Shown piece by piece: positions 1 through 8,179 of a DNA stretch of 23,734 bases (its first letter is position 1; the number at the start of each line of letters is the position of its first letter). The stretch is from contig JBLHHI010000051.1 in NCBI GenBank assembly GCA_047614125.1, positions 1 through 23,734 on the forward strand, in the 5' to 3' direction. Below the pieces are notes generated by a model. The model saw nothing but the letters and a program-made list of their open reading frames with translations, did no database searches and had not been told where the DNA came from. Made by a program: the position numbers and the translations under genes. This DNA is from JBLHHI01 sp047614125. Lineage in GTDB: Bacteria > Bacteroidota > Bacteroidia > NS11-12g > UBA9320.

Positions 1-130
1 ATGAAAGCCGGGTTATAGGGCTGGCAAGCCCTAATGGACGATAAACTAAGTCCTATTATCTAACCAAAAAGTCGTCCTAAACTTGTGATGAACTCATAGG
101 TACATATGCGCCTAATCATATAAATTAAAG

Positions 131-159
131 AGGTTGTTTCATTTGAGGCAACCTTTTTT
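131..159 (+). terminator. Intrinsic terminator
   Basis: A six-base stem AGGTTG (131-136) pairs with CAACCT (149-154) across a 12-base loop, followed by a T run to 159. It would end a plus-strand transcript entering from left of the window. The next gene, on the minus strand, stops at 324, so this is not clearly its terminator. Confidence 0.55.
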
Positions 160-165
160 GTTTAG

Positions 166-185
166 GGTTTCTGGTTTCTGGTTTT
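166..185. repeat. Heptamer microsatellite (GGTTTCT)n
   Basis: Two perfect copies of GGTTTCT (166-179) are followed by a degenerate third (180-185), directly after the terminator. The reverse complement (AGAAACC) resembles the CCCAGAA heptamer inside the lipoprotein gene at 13382-13403. Confidence 0.45.
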
Positions 186-323
186 GAGTTTATGGTTAAA
201 TGCAACAACAAGCATCGGTGTCTTTCAGAGCCACATAAGTGCCAATACCACATTCAAGAAAATGTTGACGTGGCGAAGAATCTCATAAGTTGGATTTGAA
301 TGTAAAATAGGAACGATTCACGG

Positions 324-2624
324 TCACACCACTACCAGTCCTAATTCTCGAAAAGCTTGAACTTCTTCGCTCAACCAAAATTCCGTAAAAGATCCGCTTG
401 GATGAACGTTGTTAAAACGAGTTTTAATGTTGGCCAACGTTGTTTTTTGTGAGGGTGTGATCCGTTCAAGAATGTCCCGCCACCAATATCCAAGCTCCTT
501 GTTCAACGATATTTCAACAAGCTCACTGTTCAAAGAACATCGAAATACCAACTCGTTAGGTTCTTCATAAGTCTCTTCCAACAAACCCAACCAAAGTACG
601 GCCTTATTCATTCGCTCAACAGTTAAAAAGCGCTGATTTTCAGAAACTTGTAAAACCTGGTTAATGTATCCCGGGTGGATGCTTGGGGTTGGAAAATCTT
701 CATCAAACCAATCATTTGCAACCACATCAAAACCACTTCCGTGCATGAAGTTGTACAACGAGGTTCGCAATCCTTGATCAAACTTTGAATGATCAATTCC
801 AGTTCCATCGCTGTGGTCAACATCATTGTTGGCAAAGCTTCCATTTTGATTGGATAAAGACCTAACACCAAAAGCGTTGGGTTTTAACCCAATGGGGCTG
901 TGTACCGTCATCGAAAATTGGTGCCAAAACCCCGATGCAATTAAGTTTTTCTCAAATAGTTGGCGAACCATTTCCAACGAATCGATGGTTTCTTGTTCGG
1001 TTTGACTCGGGAAACCATACATCAAATAGGCGTGAACCAACATGTTGTTTCTGGTAAAATTCTCGGTAACCTCTGCCACTTGAGCCACCGTAACACCTTT
1101 ATCTATTAGTTGCAACAACCGATCGGAGGCTACTTCTAATCCACCCGAAATAGCGATGCATCCGGAGGCATTGAGCAAAAAACACAAATCGTAGGTGAAG
1201 TTTTTTTCAAATCGTATATTCGTCCACCACACAACATCCAAGTCCCGATTCAATATCTCAATGGCAACGTCACGCATCAATGCTGGTGGTGCGGCTTCAT
1301 CCACAAAATGAAAGGTGTTGCGACCCGTTTGAATCATAATCGCTTCCATCCGGTCGCAGATCAATGCGGCATCGATTGGTTCGTATCTACCAATGTAATC
1401 GAGCGAAACATCACAAAACGTGCATTTTCCCCAGTAACACCCATGCGCCAAGGTCAGCTTGTTCCAATATCCATCATTCCACAATCGATGCATTGGGTTG
1501 GGCATGCTCAACATTGAAATATACTGGTCAATCCACAAATCGCTGTAATCTGGAGTCCCCGTTTCGCGCTGTGGCACATCAAGTTCTATGCTCGAATTTA
1601 TATATGCAACTTGATCACCGTCTAATACATAGGTTCGTTTCAAATCAGATTTAAGCCTGTGTCCTTCAATATGCTCTAACAAGATTCGAAGCGGCGCTTC
1701 ACCATCATCCAAACAAATGAAATCAACAAACTCAAAAACTCGTTGGTCTTTTAAAGCACGAAGTTCAGTATTTACGTATCCACCACCCCAAACTACAATA
1801 ACATCTGGATGATTACTTTTAAGCCACTTACCCATTCGCAAGGCCGCGTAAACATTGCCTGGAAATGGTGTGGTAAGAAGCACAACTTCCGGGGTACAAT
1901 GTTCTACAGCACTTTGTAAACGGGCCAGCATCATTTCATCAATAATGTTAGCTTTCTCGTTTAATGCGTTATGCAAATCATCGAAGCTAGACATGGAAGC
2001 TGCCAATGATTCGGCGTATTTGCTAAAGCCGTAATGTGCACTCACCGAATTGGTGATAAAGGCACTGAGATCTTCGATGTACAGCGATGCCAGATGCTTG
2101 GAATAATCGGCGGAAGTTAAATGATCGATGAAGGATTGGGTGTGTTCAACGGCTTTAAATTGAGGGCCTTCGGGTAGAAAGGTGCGACTAAGGATCGATG
2201 ACTCCAGCTCCGGATTATTTCCTTGCAAAAAACCTACCACGGCATCGATGGTTTCAAGATATTGGTTGGTGTTTGCTAAAACGCGTAGGGTTTCTGCATC
2301 CGAATTCGTTGTGGAATTTGTTTGAGCAAAATGAAAAACTTTATCCAATCCGCCGCGACTGTAAAGCGCCAACGCCGTTTCTAAACTCAAATCCACCTGA
2401 AAGCTCTCATAATTAAGAGTGTTCAGATACCCTTGCAAGTAGGCTGCCGCTGGGTACGGAGTATTCAGCTGAGTAAATGGGGGAGATATGAGTAAGATCT
2501 TCGGTTTCAAAGTGTTGCATCGAACAGCGTGCAAAGAACGACTTTTGGCAGTAAATTGTTGAACCCAAAGCTCGATGGTTGATATTGATTGCCGAAACGG
2601 GTATTTTAGCAGAATATGGTTCAA
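324..2624 (-). CDS. B12-binding-domain radical SAM protein
   Basis: Predicted radical SAM enzyme with an N-terminal cobalamin-binding-like Rossmann domain (about residues 40-330, including VVWGGGYVN and LDDGEAPL). A radical SAM core follows from about residue 385; its cluster motif HGCYWGKCTFCD has cysteines 396, 401 and 404, so the spacing is CX4CX2C, one longer than the classic CX3CX2C. A C-terminal region of about 190 residues shows no motif I know. Such enzymes use S-adenosylmethionine and a 4Fe-4S cluster, often to methylate or rearrange a substrate; the substrate here is unknown. The longest frame starts at TTG 2624 and overlaps the divergent gene by 9 bases. The family-like sequence begins at KPKILLISPPF, so TTG at 2510 is an alternative start. 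No RiPP precursor or other pathway gene is adjacent. Confidence 0.85.
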   Translation of the reverse strand: MNHILLKYPFRQSISTIELWVQQFTAKSRSLHAVRCNTLKPKILLISPPFTQLNTPYPAAAYLQGYLNTLNYESFQVDLSLETALALYSRGGLDKVFHFAQTNSTTNSDAETLRVLANTNQYLETIDAVVGFLQGNNPELESSILSRTFLPEGPQFKAVEHTQSFIDHLTSADYSKHLASLYIEDLSAFITNSVSAHYGFSKYAESLAASMSSFDDLHNALNEKANIIDEMMLARLQSAVEHCTPEVVLLTTPFPGNVYAALRMGKWLKSNHPDVIVVWGGGYVNTELRALKDQRVFEFVDFICLDDGEAPLRILLEHIEGHRLKSDLKRTYVLDGDQVAYINSSIELDVPQRETGTPDYSDLWIDQYISMLSMPNPMHRLWNDGYWNKLTLAHGCYWGKCTFCDVSLDYIGRYEPIDAALICDRMEAIMIQTGRNTFHFVDEAAPPALMRDVAIEILNRDLDVVWWTNIRFEKNFTYDLCFLLNASGCIAISGGLEVASDRLLQLIDKGVTVAQVAEVTENFTRNNMLVHAYLMYGFPSQTEQETIDSLEMVRQLFEKNLIASGFWHQFSMTVHSPIGLKPNAFGVRSLSNQNGSFANNDVDHSDGTGIDHSKFDQGLRTSLYNFMHGSGFDVVANDWFDEDFPTPSIHPGYINQVLQVSENQRFLTVERMNKAVLWLGLLEETYEEPNELVFRCSLNSELVEISLNKELGYWWRDILERITPSQKTTLANIKTRFNNVHPSGSFTEFWLSEEVQAFRELGLVVV

Positions 2625-4718
2625 CCTCTTGGATATTTATTTCGATTTTTAACCGTTTGGTTTGTTTTTACCTCTTCGTGGTCTATAGCTCAAGTTGAAA
2701 CTAAAAAGGTTAAATGGAAGGCCTTGGGGCCCATTGAGTTGCCCTCCACTCCAGCCGATACGGGTACTTGGTCGGCCAATGGTTTGGGCTGGGTGGAGTT
2801 GGTTTACAATGCATCTTCGAAAGAAAAATGGTTGTATGCCGGAAGCAATACGGGTGGTTTGTATCGATCTAAAAACTTTGGTAAGAAATGGAAGTTTGTT
2901 GCCGATTTCGATCGTATGACCGGTGTGCTCGACTTGGTTGTGGACGACAGAAATCATAAAGAAATTTGGGCAGCTACCGGCATGAACAGCTTCGAGACCG
3001 ATTGGGGTTGGGGCATTTTGTATTCCAAAAATGGCGGAAAGAAATGGCAGAAAACAGGATTGTGTTTCGAGCCCATCGATAAAAAAGTGGTTTGGTGCGT
3101 GGAACGTTCCAAATCCAATCCTGATGTTTTTTACGCTTGCACCGATTCCGAAATCTATGTGAGCACTGATCGATGTTCCAGTTTTACTAAAACCTTTGAA
3201 AGCGAAAAAAAGCAAAATGTATTTTTTAAGCATCTGATTGTAAATGAATCGGATGAGAATCAGGCGCTTGCCTCGGGTTTTTTATTTCTCCGAACCCAAA
3301 ATGGTGGAAAAACTTGGCAAGATGTTAGCGCTGCTTTAAGCTTTACTGCAGAACGAAATCGGTCGGACGCCTTACCCGATCGATATGCAACTTCTGCCAA
3401 TCCGCAAGATCCAAATAAGGTGTTATGTGCCTATAAATATGGCAGTTACAATTATGTAGAGCTCTCGCTCGACTTTGGCCGAACGTGGACCTTGGTTTCG
3501 AAAAATCGCAGTTTTAGTCGGTTGGATCGTCATCACGCTGAGCTTGCATGGCATCCAACAGACAGCAACATCATCTTTGTTGGATCGGTGCGAATGTATC
3601 GGTCGCTGGACGGTGGAAAGCAGTTTCATCAAATGAGCTTCCCAGCCTTTGGTTTGCCAAACTTCATGCACGATGACGTACGAGATTTGAAAGTTTTACC
3701 CGATGGCAGATTGCTGGTTGGAAGCGATGGTGGGGTTTATGTGAGTTCAGACACTGGGAAAACTTGGCAAGACATTAGCGGTAAAGGCTTGAATATCATG
3801 CAGTTTTACGACATAGCTGTTGATTCGGGAAGGATTGTTGGTGGATGCCAAGATTTAAGTTCAATGATTTATGTAAATGGCAACTGGTCGAATACCAGTC
3901 AGATTTATGGCGACGGTGGATCGTGTTACGTAGATGGCAAGGATGTTTATGTGTTGCAGCACGGCGACGTGGTTCGGAAGGGAAGCTTTGAAAACAAAGA
4001 ATGGAAAACCATTCCCTTGCCCATTCGTTCCGGTCGGTTTTATTATCCATTTATGATGAGTCCATACGACACATCAAAGTTTTGGTTTACCGATCACCAC
4101 CTATGGCAGTATGATGGATCAGGTGATTTTACCGTTTTGTCGAAGACTATAATGCCCGGTATTACAAAGATTGTGGCGTTGGAAGTAAATGAATCGAACC
4201 CACGAATTGTGTACATGGCCAAAGATCAACCAACCTGGGATCCGTCGCCGAATGGGCTGAAAGACAGGTTGTACAAGGGTATTTGGATGGAAGACAGCTT
4301 TGGTTGGGTGGATATTACGGGTAATTTGGGAATTCTTGCATGGCGTGGAATTACGAGCATTGAAACCAATCCAAATAATGAAAATGAAGTTTATGTGAGT
4401 TTGCAACTCTTAGAAAATGAGCACCGACATAAGGTGTATAAAAGCATGGATGGCGGCGGAACCTGGGAAAACATTTCCGCCGGACTTCCGAACTTAAACG
4501 CCCATAAAATTTTATGGAATCCAATAAACGAGAGCCTTTTTCTGGGCACCGATGAAGGCGTATTTTGTCGAGAAAAGGATGGGAGTTCTTGGGCAGCGCT
4601 GGTTGGCAAGATGCCTCCATACTTCGTTACAGACCTTGAAATCGATTTGGCCACCAATCGGCTGTATGTTGCTACCTATGGGGGAGGAGTTTGGTATTGT
4701 GGGTTGAAAGGGTTGTAG
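2616..4718 (+). CDS. Secreted Asp-box (BNR/sortilin-like) beta-propeller protein
   Basis: A 700-residue protein with an N-terminal signal peptide (hydrophobic residues about 7-24, likely cleavage after SIA, residues 23-25). The body carries repeated Asp-box motifs of the S-x-D/N-x-G-x-x-W type at about residues 86, 137, 227, 284, 330, 378 and 610, with weaker copies near 183 and 655. This marks a seven- to ten-bladed propeller of the BNR/VPS10/sialidase-like fold. No catalytic residues can be assigned, so calling it a glycoside hydrolase would be a guess. It ends YGGGVWYCGLKGL, with no T9SS sorting domain, unlike many such proteins in this phylum. Its ATG lies inside the first codons of the divergent radical SAM frame. 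A hairpin terminator follows at 4749. Confidence 0.85.
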   Translation: MVQPLGYLFRFLTVWFVFTSSWSIAQVETKKVKWKALGPIELPSTPADTGTWSANGLGWVELVYNASSKEKWLYAGSNTGGLYRSKNFGKKWKFVADFDRMTGVLDLVVDDRNHKEIWAATGMNSFETDWGWGILYSKNGGKKWQKTGLCFEPIDKKVVWCVERSKSNPDVFYACTDSEIYVSTDRCSSFTKTFESEKKQNVFFKHLIVNESDENQALASGFLFLRTQNGGKTWQDVSAALSFTAERNRSDALPDRYATSANPQDPNKVLCAYKYGSYNYVELSLDFGRTWTLVSKNRSFSRLDRHHAELAWHPTDSNIIFVGSVRMYRSLDGGKQFHQMSFPAFGLPNFMHDDVRDLKVLPDGRLLVGSDGGVYVSSDTGKTWQDISGKGLNIMQFYDIAVDSGRIVGGCQDLSSMIYVNGNWSNTSQIYGDGGSCYVDGKDVYVLQHGDVVRKGSFENKEWKTIPLPIRSGRFYYPFMMSPYDTSKFWFTDHHLWQYDGSGDFTVLSKTIMPGITKIVALEVNESNPRIVYMAKDQPTWDPSPNGLKDRLYKGIWMEDSFGWVDITGNLGILAWRGITSIETNPNNENEVYVSLQLLENEHRHKVYKSMDGGGTWENISAGLPNLNAHKILWNPINESLFLGTDEGVFCREKDGSSWAALVGKMPPYFVTDLEIDLATNRLYVATYGGGVWYCGLKGL

Positions 4719-4748
4719 AAGTTTAAGACTAAGTTGAAGTTGACAAAT

Positions 4749-4771
4749 CAATCAGCTTTGCTGATTGTTTT
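4749..4771 (+). terminator. Hairpin terminator after the propeller gene
   Basis: Perfect stem CAATCAGC (4749-4756) / GCTGATTG (4760-4767) with a TTT loop, followed by TTTT. It lies 30 bases after the plus-strand stop codon. Confidence 0.6.
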
Positions 4772-4774
4772 GAT

Positions 4775-4829
4775 CCAGACAAGCTTTGCTTCGTCTGGGA
4801 AGTTGATCACCTTTGCTAGCTGCGGTGGT
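4775..4829. repeat. Two further hairpins of a three-hairpin cluster
   Basis: The second hairpin pairs CCAGAC (4775-4780) with GTCTGG (4793-4798), extended by AAGC/GCTT around a TTT loop with one bulged base. The third pairs ATCACC (4806-4811) with GGTGGT (4824-4829). All three hairpins, including the terminator at 4749, contain the core TTTGCT. They lie between convergent genes and look like a small REP-type cluster. Confidence 0.5.
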
Positions 4830-4861
4830 TGAAAAAAGAAGCCTCGCCAAGACCTCATCCT

Positions 4862-5461
4862 TTAAATCAAACGTGTATTAACATAGTCCTCAACAACTCT
4901 TGGAAAATGAGCGTGCTCTAATCCATGAATCTTTGCTGCTAAGGTATCCGCGTTTTCATTCGCGCTAATTTCTATTGTGGTTTGAAACAAATGTCTTCCA
5001 CGGTCGTACTCTTCATTTACCAAATGAATGGTAATGCCCGAAGTTTTATCACCGTTGGAAATTACGGCTTCGTGCACATGCGAACCAAACATCCCCTTTC
5101 CTCCATACAACGGCAGCAGCGCTGGATGAATGTTTATGATCTTATCTGGATATGCCTGAATCATCGATGAAGGTATCTTCCAAAGAAAGCCTGCCAAAAC
5201 CACTACATCAATCTCATCGCGCAAAAGCTGATTGGTTAAGGTGTTGTTTGTTAAGGATTTACGACTAAATATTTGAACATCAACTCCGTTGTCAATTCCC
5301 TTTTGAATAACTCCAGCACCCACCTTGTTGCAATATATTTTAGCCACTTCAATGCGAGCATGATCTTTAAAGTATTCCAACATTCTCAATGCATTGCTGC
5401 CATTTCCGCTGGCAAAGATTCCGATTCGAATCCTATTTTCGGTGGATTTTTGAACCGACAT
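4862..5461 (-). CDS. purN: Phosphoribosylglycinamide formyltransferase (GAR transformylase)
   Basis: Third step of purine synthesis: transfers a formyl group from 10-formyltetrahydrofolate to glycinamide ribonucleotide in the cytoplasm. The N-terminal nucleotide-binding loop is FASGNGSNA (residues 16-24). The catalytic triad is present by alignment to E. coli PurN: N110 and H112 in INIHPALLP, and D153 in EEYDRG. G126-S-H128 matches the substrate-binding GLH segment. Length (199 residues) is normal. Its ATG directly follows the TAA of the upstream lipoprotein gene with no bases between, so the two are almost certainly cotranscribed and possibly translationally coupled. No other purine gene is nearby. 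Its 3' end faces the propeller gene across the hairpin cluster. Confidence 0.95.
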   Translation of the reverse strand: MSVQKSTENRIRIGIFASGNGSNALRMLEYFKDHARIEVAKIYCNKVGAGVIQKGIDNGVDVQIFSRKSLTNNTLTNQLLRDEIDVVVLAGFLWKIPSSMIQAYPDKIINIHPALLPLYGGKGMFGSHVHEAVISNGDKTSGITIHLVNEEYDRGRHLFQTTIEISANENADTLAAKIHGLEHAHFPRVVEDYVNTRLI

Positions 5462-6538
5462 TTATTTCTCTCTAAAGGTGTATAAAATCATCTCCAGCTG
5501 ACGCATCAACTTATTTTTGTCCTCGCCGGGTGCAAATACAAAGCCATCCAAGCTCACCAAGGTTTTGGTTTTGTTGCAAACAATGGTATGATTAATAAAA
5601 GGACCCGCTTTAAAATCGGGATTTGTAAATTCCCACCAGCCACGAGTTTCAATGATGGTTAAATCACCTCGATCATAAATTCTTCGAAACACTTCAACAT
5701 TTACCGTGTCGGTGCTCATTTGGGCCGTGTCGCCATTGTAATCGGCACCTTTTACATGATTGCCTAAGACGTTGTTTCTACGTGCTATAATGGCGCTTTG
5801 TGTAAGTTGTTCAAGTCCGGTATACGGCTCAGAGAAATAGTTTAATCCCAAGTATTTGGCGCCCATTTGTCTGCGAAATCCATTTACCACACCACTTTTG
5901 ATGGCGGTCTTGAATAAGCCAGGAACCTTCAACGAAAAGCATTCATTTGCAAACAAATCACCGTGCGCAGAATCCGATAAAATTTTGGCATCGTAGAACG
6001 AGGTAATCGTCGAAACGTGTTCTGCCTCAAGGGCTTGAACCAAATACGACGACTTCTTGGCACGAAGATTCTTTTTGAGTTGGTCTCCATCTTGGGTCAG
6101 CACAAAATGCACAACTTGCGGACTTGCCCAAACATCGTGGAGGGTAAATACGCTCACACCGTTGGTCGGAAATTTTTCTACAATGGTGGCTCGCAGGGAG
6201 GGACCAAAAGCGGCTTCAACCATTTCCCATCGGTCTTTGCGTAAAAAAACGAAGATGTTGAAGTGGTTTCGCAAATAGCCATCAAAAATGGTTTCGTGAG
6301 CATGTCGGCATTTAAAGAACGGATTACTCCCGGCCATTCCGGGAATGCTTTGCGTAAAGATCGAATCGATTTCATCTCCAAGTTCATTCCAGGAGAGCTG
6401 ATCGGTAAATACTACCATATCAGCCAATTCGCCCATGGCATCTGGCTTGTTAACCGTTTTATTCGATTCGTCACATCCCAGCAAACCAACGATGGAAAGT
6501 GAACTTATGAGCAATATTAGGTAAGAGGGTGTCTTCAT
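5462..6538 (-). CDS. DUF4837-family lipoprotein
   Basis: A 358-residue protein I assign to the Bacteroidota family DUF4837, function unknown. It starts with a lipoprotein signal: MKTPSYLILL, a hydrophobic stretch, then the lipobox LLGC with C22. It should therefore be anchored in a membrane facing the periplasm. Family-like features are the start of the mature domain (GELADMVVFTDQLSW) and repeated long N-x-F-V-F strands. The frame is open further upstream, but I chose ATG 6538 because it gives a proper lipobox and sits just after a -7 box at 6551-6558. The stop codon abuts purN. The pairing with a purine enzyme has no obvious functional meaning and may be operon convenience. Confidence 0.8.
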   Translation of the reverse strand: MKTPSYLILLISSLSIVGLLGCDESNKTVNKPDAMGELADMVVFTDQLSWNELGDEIDSIFTQSIPGMAGSNPFFKCRHAHETIFDGYLRNHFNIFVFLRKDRWEMVEAAFGPSLRATIVEKFPTNGVSVFTLHDVWASPQVVHFVLTQDGDQLKKNLRAKKSSYLVQALEAEHVSTITSFYDAKILSDSAHGDLFANECFSLKVPGLFKTAIKSGVVNGFRRQMGAKYLGLNYFSEPYTGLEQLTQSAIIARRNNVLGNHVKGADYNGDTAQMSTDTVNVEVFRRIYDRGDLTIIETRGWWEFTNPDFKAGPFINHTIVCNKTKTLVSLDGFVFAPGEDKNKLMRQLEMILYTFREK

Positions 6539-6550
6539 GAGGTGCAACTT

Positions 6551-6577
6551 CAAACGTACATAAAAAGTAACGTGCAA
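6551..6577 (-). promoter_or_regulatory. Bacteroidota-type promoter for DUF4837-purN
   Basis: On the minus strand TACGTTTG (6558-6551) matches the -7 consensus TAnnTTTG exactly, and a TTG (6577-6575) sits 16 bases upstream as a -33 element. The predicted start of transcription leaves only a few bases before ATG 6538, so the mRNA would be nearly leaderless. Confidence 0.5.
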
Positions 6578-6734
6578 AGAAAGCGTATGTGATTGTACGA
6601 CCAAAGCTATTTTACCAACGGCAGCATCCATTTGATATTGAGCGTAGCTCGATTTGCAGCCAAATTGGTTCTCAGTCTACTATCCAAATCTGAATTTTAA
6701 AAGATTAATCGAACTCAGGTTAATAATAAGCTCC

Positions 6735-7925
6735 CTACAGCAGTAGTTTGAGCTTTTGCCCTGGGTGAATGGTAGAACTTGAAAGGTTGTTCCATTGTTT
6801 AATCTCCTGAACAGAACAGCCGTTTCGATTGGCTATAGATCCTAAACAATCGCCCCGTTTAATGGTATACGTTTGTTCAACAACTCGCGCTTTGTAACTG
6901 TCGCTTAAGGCCAGTATCACACTTTCGTGCTCAATAAAGCGGTAGGCATAATCGGTTGGAAGATTTAAATTGAACAAACTCATATTTGCCGGGAGCTCAT
7001 CGGTTTTTAACGCTGGATTGAGCGTTCTAATGCTTGCAATAGGTAAGTCTAATACTTCGGCAATGGCTTGTAAATTATGCGTTGGCGTGCAACTTACTGC
7101 GGTTGTTGATTCCATGGGCGTATCCACCCATTTTGGAAAAATGTTGTGTTCCTCGTAGTAATTCATCAAATACGCAACAGCAATAAAGGAAGGGATGTAG
7201 TTTTGAGTTTGGCGAGGTAAATATGGATATATTTCCCAAAACGTTGTTTTTCCTCCCGAACGTGCAATGGCTTTGTTAACGTTGCCCGGCCCGCAATTGT
7301 AACTTGCAATTACCACCAACCAGTCGTCGTACTTCTTCGACATGTCTAAGAAATATTCACAAGCAGCTTGCGTAGCTTTTGGCACATCGCGACGTTCATC
7401 AACATATCGATCTATTTTTAAATCATACATTTTGCCGGTATACGGCATAAACTGCCAACAACCAACTGCTCCCGACCGAGAAGTTGCGTATGGGTTGAGC
7501 GCGCTTTCAATTACACTTATGTATTTCATTTCGAGCGGCAATCCATTTTTATCGAGGATGGATTCGTAGATCGGAAAGTAGTATTCAGAAAGTGTGATCA
7601 CTTCTTTTAACCGTTCTTGCCACGAAACACCAAAGTAATCAATGAACCGCTTAATCTCCGAATTGTAATCCATTTTGATCCGAAACTCGAGGGCGTTGAT
7701 TTGTGTTAAAAAGGTGGAGCTGTCCACATCCAATTCGTCATTTTCAAACACCGTTATATCGTCGGAGTACAAACGCTTTTGGATGCTGTTTGCATCTACT
7801 TTTCTTTCAACATCAACAGCACCAAGGGTATCTGTTTTTTCTTCGGAATCCCCTTCGGCGTAAACCGAAAAAGGGTTGCTTAGGATAATAAAGGCAGATA
7901 TAAGGCAAGGAACTAGACGTTTCAT
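6735..7925 (-). CDS. MltD-like membrane-bound lytic murein transglycosylase with LysM
   Basis: A 396-residue exported peptidoglycan-cleaving enzyme. The signal peptide spans residues 1-23 (ends VYA). The soluble lytic transglycosylase domain covers about 120-265: catalytic glutamate E140 in VIESALNPYA, then GAVGCWQFMPYTG, and ASYNCGPGNVNKAI (207-220), all in the family order. A C-terminal LysM covers about 351-395 (YTIKRGDCLGSIANRNG...HPGQKLKL) and should bind glycan. A degenerate LysM-like unit is possible at about 283-322. It forms 1,6-anhydro-muramic acid ends and acts in wall remodelling. No lipobox is seen, so it may be periplasmic rather than anchored. It is separated from the DUF4837 gene by about 200 bases and is probably transcribed alone. 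Confidence 0.93.
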   Translation of the reverse strand: MKRLVPCLISAFIILSNPFSVYAEGDSEEKTDTLGAVDVERKVDANSIQKRLYSDDITVFENDELDVDSSTFLTQINALEFRIKMDYNSEIKRFIDYFGVSWQERLKEVITLSEYYFPIYESILDKNGLPLEMKYISVIESALNPYATSRSGAVGCWQFMPYTGKMYDLKIDRYVDERRDVPKATQAACEYFLDMSKKYDDWLVVIASYNCGPGNVNKAIARSGGKTTFWEIYPYLPRQTQNYIPSFIAVAYLMNYYEEHNIFPKWVDTPMESTTAVSCTPTHNLQAIAEVLDLPIASIRTLNPALKTDELPANMSLFNLNLPTDYAYRFIEHESVILALSDSYKARVVEQTYTIKRGDCLGSIANRNGCSVQEIKQWNNLSSSTIHPGQKLKLLL

Positions 7926-8080
7926 AACAGCGTTTTTAGGGCACTAAAGGAACGGTGAAAGTGCAATTTAATTATGAATGGACAAAAAATACTTACCTTT
8001 TGATTAGGTGTTAATGAGCAATTATGTAGACGCATCCAAACAATACATAAGCTGCTCATTTGGGGATACTTGCCGTTTTA

Positions 8081-8106
8081 TTGAACCAATTTTATCCGTA
8101 TCTTTG
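8081..8106 (+). promoter_or_regulatory. Bacteroidota-type promoter for alanine dehydrogenase
   Basis: TATCTTTG (8099-8106) is an exact TAnnTTTG -7 box. TTG at 8081-8083 lies 15 bases upstream, slightly closer than usual for the -33 element. Transcription would begin near 8112, leaving a leader of about 68 bases. Confidence 0.6.
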
Positions 8107-8179
8107 AGCATTGCTTCCTACATGACCTACTAGATCCTGGCAGTTGGAATGTATTCAAACCACTTGTTCTTAGTTCAGT

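Larger units (their letters stand above)
1..323. other. Gap with no recognised gene; foldable segment at 11-77
   Basis: No gene is recognised here. A perfect hairpin GGGCT-GGCA-AGCCC lies at 18-31. GGTT (11-14) can pair with AACC (62-65), and GGACGA (36-41) with TCGTCC (72-77), some of these being mutually exclusive. With the intrinsic terminator at 131-159, this could be the 3' end of a structured RNA or the 3' UTR of a gene left of the window. A short open stretch (3-44, plus strand, ending TAA) could also be the last codons of an upstream protein. I could not match it to RNase P RNA, tmRNA or 5S rRNA. Positions 186-323 hold nothing recognisable. Confidence 0.3.

Noticed and set aside
160..323. 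Possible RiPP precursor peptide next to the radical SAM gene (a 40-codon minus-strand frame beginning MWYWHLCG).
   Set aside because: It runs through the heptamer repeat and terminator, has no leader-like features and no transporter or protease nearby.
2649..3233. Long open frame (194 codons) antisense to the propeller gene.
   Set aside because: Lies wholly within a convincing gene and its translation has no family features.
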